Positions 33,877 through 36,436 of a DNA stretch of 36,436 nt are shown here, in pieces. Location: positions 302,475 through 338,910 of the forward strand of contig NZ_GG692711.1 in assembly GCF_000156175.1 (NCBI RefSeq). Direction: 5' to 3'. The position numbers and the translations under genes are program-made. Origin of the DNA: Collinsella intestinalis DSM 13280 (GTDB lineage Bacteria > Actinomycetota > Coriobacteriia > Coriobacteriales > Coriobacteriaceae). Each line of letters opens with the position of its first letter. Positions within the stretch are counted from its first letter, which is position 1. Under the pieces are notes generated by a model. That model worked only from the letters and a program-made list of their open reading frames with translations, searched no databases and was not told the DNA's origin.

Positions 33877-34461
33877 TTACTCGCCCTCGACCTCGATTTT
33901 GGGCTTGATGATGCCGTATCCACCATTCTTACGGTGATACACCACATTGACCAGGCCGGTGACGCTGTTCTCGAACACGTAGAAGTCATGGCCGATCAGA
34001 TCGGTCTGAACGAGCGCTTCCTCATCGGTCATGGGGGTGAGCTCAACCTCCTTGACACGCACGAGCTGGTCGTCCTCATCCTCGGGGAGCAGCAGATCGG
34101 CCAGATCGGCGACGGGCTCGACAGGGGCGACCTCGGCGGCGGACAGACCCTGCTGACGGTTGTCGACCACGCGCGTCTTGAACTTGCGGAGCTGGCGCGT
34201 CACCTTTTCGGCGGCGAGGTCGATCGCGGCATACATGTCCGCACCGTGCTCGGCCACGCGGATCACCGAACCGCGGGCACGGACCGTGACCTCGACGATG
34301 GCGGGGTTGGGGTTGGAGGGGTTCTTCTCATAGCGCAGGACGACATCGGCGGTCATGGGCTCGATGTCGAACACTTTGAGGGCTTCGCCGATCTTCTCAT
34401 CGACATGCGCACGCAGAGCATCGGTGACCGTGGTCTTGCGACCGGAGACCTTGATTTCCAT
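33877..34461 (-). CDS. hpf: Ribosome hibernation promoting factor, long form
   Basis: Long HPF joins two 70S ribosomes into inactive 100S dimers during stress or stationary phase. The 194-residue protein has an N-terminal S30AE domain (MEIKVSGRKTTVTDALRAHV, VTVRARGSVIRV, DMYAAIDLAAEKVTRQLRKF), an Ala/Pro/Glu linker, and the C-terminal dimerisation domain (VRVKEVELTPMTDEEALVQ, LIGHDFYVFENSVTG, YHRKNGGYGIIKP). The length fits the long form (about 180-190). The start has GGAG 6 nt upstream. It is probably monocistronic; the upstream lipoprotein gene ends 165 nt away. Confidence 0.96.
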   Translation of the reverse strand: MEIKVSGRKTTVTDALRAHVDEKIGEALKVFDIEPMTADVVLRYEKNPSNPNPAIVEVTVRARGSVIRVAEHGADMYAAIDLAAEKVTRQLRKFKTRVVDNRQQGLSAAEVAPVEPVADLADLLLPEDEDDQLVRVKEVELTPMTDEEALVQTDLIGHDFYVFENSVTGLVNVVYHRKNGGYGIIKPKIEVEGE

Positions 34462-34626
34462 ACGTGGCTCCAATCTATCCGGGGATAGTACTCGTACAGC
34501 TGTTGTACCCAAGTTGGATGAAGACACACGTGGGGAAATTGTGCTCCCGTTCGCTGGAGCGTCCGAACCGACCGCCGAATTCCCATGCGCTGCATGGGCG
34601 CGAACGGGTAGCGGAGAAAGTCGGGC

Positions 34627-35586
34627 CTAGCCCAGGGAGTTCAGGCTGTCGGACTGCGCGAGCTCGCCCGATTCGCCCCCAGAAGCGGGGGTTTCCTCGT
34701 TTTCGGGGGCCTCCTGCTCGAACGTCACGCCATCAAGCGCGAGATCGTCGAGGCTGAAGGGCAGGTCGCCGTACCACAGGCGAAAAATAGCCTCGAGCGT
34801 GCCGTCGGACAGGGCATCTTCGAGAATCCCCATCGCCTGATCGGCAAGATCCGTACCGGAAGCGGCGATGGCGTCGTAAGAGACCATCGGGGCGATGGTA
34901 CCCACAAACACGGTGCCGGGATAGGCGCGGGCCAGGTAGGCGCCGGCGGTGGAGTCGCAGGCGACGTAGTCGACCTCGCCGGCGGCAAGCGCCTCGAAGC
35001 ACTCGTTCACGTTCGACTTGGTCTTGAGGGTGGTGTCGATGCCCGCGGAGTCCATGGCATCTTGCGCGGCGGAATCGGACTGGACGGCGACGACGGCACC
35101 CTGCAGGGTGGTTGCCGAAACCGTGGGGACCTCACGCGAACCATCGGCCGACTTGGCAAAGATGGAGGAGGCGTTTTGCACCAGGACGCCGCTCTCGACG
35201 ACACCGTCCTCGCCGGTACGGGCGCCGATATAGAGGTCGGCCTTGCCCTTGGAAAGCGAGCCCGTGACGTCGGCGGAGGAAACGACGCGCAGGTCGAGGC
35301 CCATGCGCTCGGCGAGCAGGCGGGCGATATCGGCGTAGTAACCGCTCGGCTTGCCCTCGTGGTCCGTCATGGCCTGGGGGGCGTCGGTCATGTCCATGGC
35401 AACGGTGAGGACACCGTCCTCGATAAGGTCGTCTGCTCCAAGAGTCGCCTTGACGGGCTCGGGCTCGACCTCGGCGCGCGTGGGCGTGGTCAGCGAACAA
35501 CCCGACAGGCTCATCGCCATCGCACATGCGAACGCAACCAGGCCGGCCATACCTTTGCGACCTGCAACGAACTTGCGACCGATCAT
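34627..35586 (-). CDS. Solute-binding lipoprotein, amino-acid ABC type (SBP_bac_3)
   Basis: A 319-residue extracytoplasmic binding protein. The signal sequence ends in lipobox LSGC with Cys30, predicting lipid anchoring. The SBP_bac_3 fold is seen in GVLTVAMDMTDAPQAM, GYYADIARLLAERMGLDLRV, KADLYIGARTG, AVVAVQSDSAAQDAM, CFEALAAGEVDYVACDS and a C-terminal IFRLWYGDL. A polar Glu/Ser/Gly tail follows. The ligand is probably an amino acid, although no permease or ATPase gene is adjacent, so it may be an orphan. The start has GGGGGAG 7 nt upstream; the frame is open to 35748, but the signal peptide fixes this start. Confidence 0.92.
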   Translation of the reverse strand: MIGRKFVAGRKGMAGLVAFACAMAMSLSGCSLTTPTRAEVEPEPVKATLGADDLIEDGVLTVAMDMTDAPQAMTDHEGKPSGYYADIARLLAERMGLDLRVVSSADVTGSLSKGKADLYIGARTGEDGVVESGVLVQNASSIFAKSADGSREVPTVSATTLQGAVVAVQSDSAAQDAMDSAGIDTTLKTKSNVNECFEALAAGEVDYVACDSTAGAYLARAYPGTVFVGTIAPMVSYDAIAASGTDLADQAMGILEDALSDGTLEAIFRLWYGDLPFSLDDLALDGVTFEQEAPENEETPASGGESGELAQSDSLNSLG

Positions 35587-36075
35587 CTCGGCACTCCCCC
35601 ACTCTCCATGCGGCCCCTGCGGCCGGCACCCCGAACGCCCGCGCACGGGCGCGCGGGCGGCAGCTGTCACGATCCCCCCAGCTGACCTGGTTTTTGACCC
35701 CACACTTGCGCACCGGGGCGTTTGCTCGTACCGCCGCGGCGGTATCACGACTAACCCGCTCGCCCGCGAGGCACGTATTGCCTCAAAAAAGTAGCGACGG
35801 GCGGTGCGACTTACTTCTAGGACGCGCCATGATCGCCCTCGCGCGCACGCGACGGCTTACGTGGATCCCTTCGACCGCGTCTGTCTTGGACTGAGGAGCG
35901 CGACGAACCGATAGTCCGCGCGCACCCGCAACCACAGCCTGGGAGGAACTTCGGGGCATTATACCGCAGGTAACGTGCAGATTGCGCACGGGTGCGGGCA
36001 CAATCGCCCGCCCCATCGCACGGCGACAGCCATCCTGTGGGAAACGGGATGGCGATTCCCCCGCGGCCCATCGCC
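35587..36075. other. 489-nt gap with no gene
   Basis: Between comF and the lipoprotein gene I see no supported gene. It holds a 16-nt perfect palindrome at 35729-35744, a 6-bp hairpin gaggca/tgcctc near 35778-35794 followed by T-rich sequence on the other side, and long GC-rich stretches. Comparison with known riboswitch and SRP RNA motifs gave no convincing match. Confidence 0.45.
35729..35744. promoter_or_regulatory. 16-nt perfect palindrome upstream of the lipoprotein gene
   Basis: taccgccgcggcggta is self-complementary over its full length, about 145 nt upstream of the lipoprotein start. It could be an operator for a dimeric regulator. Confidence 0.3.
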
Positions 36076-36436
36076 TCAACCCCATACGCGGGCGAACGCG
36101 AGACCGTCGACGCGCGAGGCACCCGCGGCCCTGAGTGCCGATGCCGCCGCGGACATGGTCGCTCCCGTGGTGATGACATCGTCGATCAGCAAAATGCGCT
36201 TGCCCCTCACGGGAAGTACGACCTCGTAGGCGCCGAGGGCCTCGGCCAGGCGGTCGGCGCGCCCGAGTTCGCGCTGGTCGGATGAACCGTGCTTGACCAG
36301 GGCATCCAGCAAGGGAATATCCGAGCGCCCGCCCAGATGCCGCGCGATGAGCTCCATGTGGTCGAACCCGCGACGACGGAAGGCCGCAGCCGTGGCGGGG
36401 ACGAACACCACCGCGTCCGCGCGGACGAGCAACCCT
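36076..36436 (-). CDS. ComF family phosphoribosyltransferase-like protein (5' end outside window)
   Basis: The last 120 or so residues of a ComF-type protein. ComF assists DNA uptake in competent bacteria but is also common in non-competent ones. Seen: VPATAAAFRRRGFDHMELIA, a DQRELGRADR segment, and the PRPP-binding motif RILLIDDVITTGATM, then AALRAAGASRVDGLAFARV. The family is about 220-240 residues with an N-terminal zinc-finger region, so roughly half is missing past the right edge. The frame is open at the edge, with no supported start inside the window. Confidence 0.88.
   Translation of the reverse strand, partial: GLLVRADAVVFVPATAAAFRRRGFDHMELIARHLGGRSDIPLLDALVKHGSSDQRELGRADRLAEALGAYEVVLPVRGKRILLIDDVITTGATMSAAASALRAAGASRVDGLAFARVWG

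Noticed and set aside
35660-35700. ACCAGGTCAG on the minus strand, as in the SRP RNA core
   Set aside because: The rest of the SRP helix-8 motif (GGAA loop and AGCAGCC strand) is not present in the right arrangement.

Overview
The window looks like chromosomal DNA of a gut-type Coriobacteriia actinobacterium, probably Collinsella or a close relative. This is inferred from overall gene content, not from a search. The DNA is GC-rich with strong G/C third-position bias. Most genes have an AGGAG/GGAGG Shine-Dalgarno. There is an LPxTG wall-anchored glycosidase with an InlB-type repeat, a type III pantothenate kinase, a long-form HPF, and no prophage, CRISPR array, plasmid gene or intact insertion sequence. 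Most genes lie on the minus strand. The plus-strand genes are the OPT transporter, the phosphatase/DUF554 pair and purC.

Layout. 0.3-5.1 kb (minus): an acidic / winged-helix-like / RGG-repeat protein, a patatin-like hydrolase, and a tight coaX - membrane protein - rsmJ operon. 5.2-6.9 kb (plus): an OPT-family transporter, followed by a decayed GH13 alpha-amylase remnant. 7.4-9.9 kb (minus): the RNA-binding protein Tex. 10.1-11.4 kb (plus): a low-molecular-weight tyrosine phosphatase and a DUF554 membrane protein, then a repeat-rich gap. 11.7-14.5 kb (minus): RF3 (prfC), a two-gene toxin-antitoxin-like module, and an SOS-box promoter. 14.6-17.1 kb (minus): a SulP anion transporter and a small methyltransferase. 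17.4-18.0 kb (plus): a short-type purC. 18.3-21.7 kb (minus): a large cell-wall-anchored GH51-like glycosidase in lower-GC DNA. 22.0-26.0 kb (minus): groEL and groES, separated by repeats, and a YtcJ-type amidohydrolase. 26.1-27.5 kb: a MITE-like palindrome, tRNA-Thr(CGT) and a purine nucleoside phosphorylase. 27.8-36.4 kb (minus): a membrane-anchored SurA/PrsA-like protein, a HEAT-like protein with an NAD-isocitrate-dehydrogenase-family enzyme, a 3-hydroxyisobutyrate-dehydrogenase-family enzyme with a His/Cys-rich tail followed by a small membrane protein, a DegV protein, HPF, a solute-binding lipoprotein, and a ComF fragment cut by the window edge.

The core genes cover protein folding (groES/groEL, the PrsA-like protein), translation and ribosome care (RF3, HPF, RsmJ, Tex), purine metabolism (purC, PNP), CoA synthesis and nutrient uptake. 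The less ordinary material is in the intergenic DNA and protein tails. It includes five related hairpins at two loci, a 33-nt repeat in two copies (one abutting the groEL ribosome binding site), a 141-bp inverted-repeat element, an SOS promoter upstream of the TA-like pair, the His/Cys tail on a dehydrogenase, and the RGG protein. No large multi-gene system that is clearly new was found. The best candidates for follow-up are the SOS/TA locus, the metal-binding-like tail and the repeat families.
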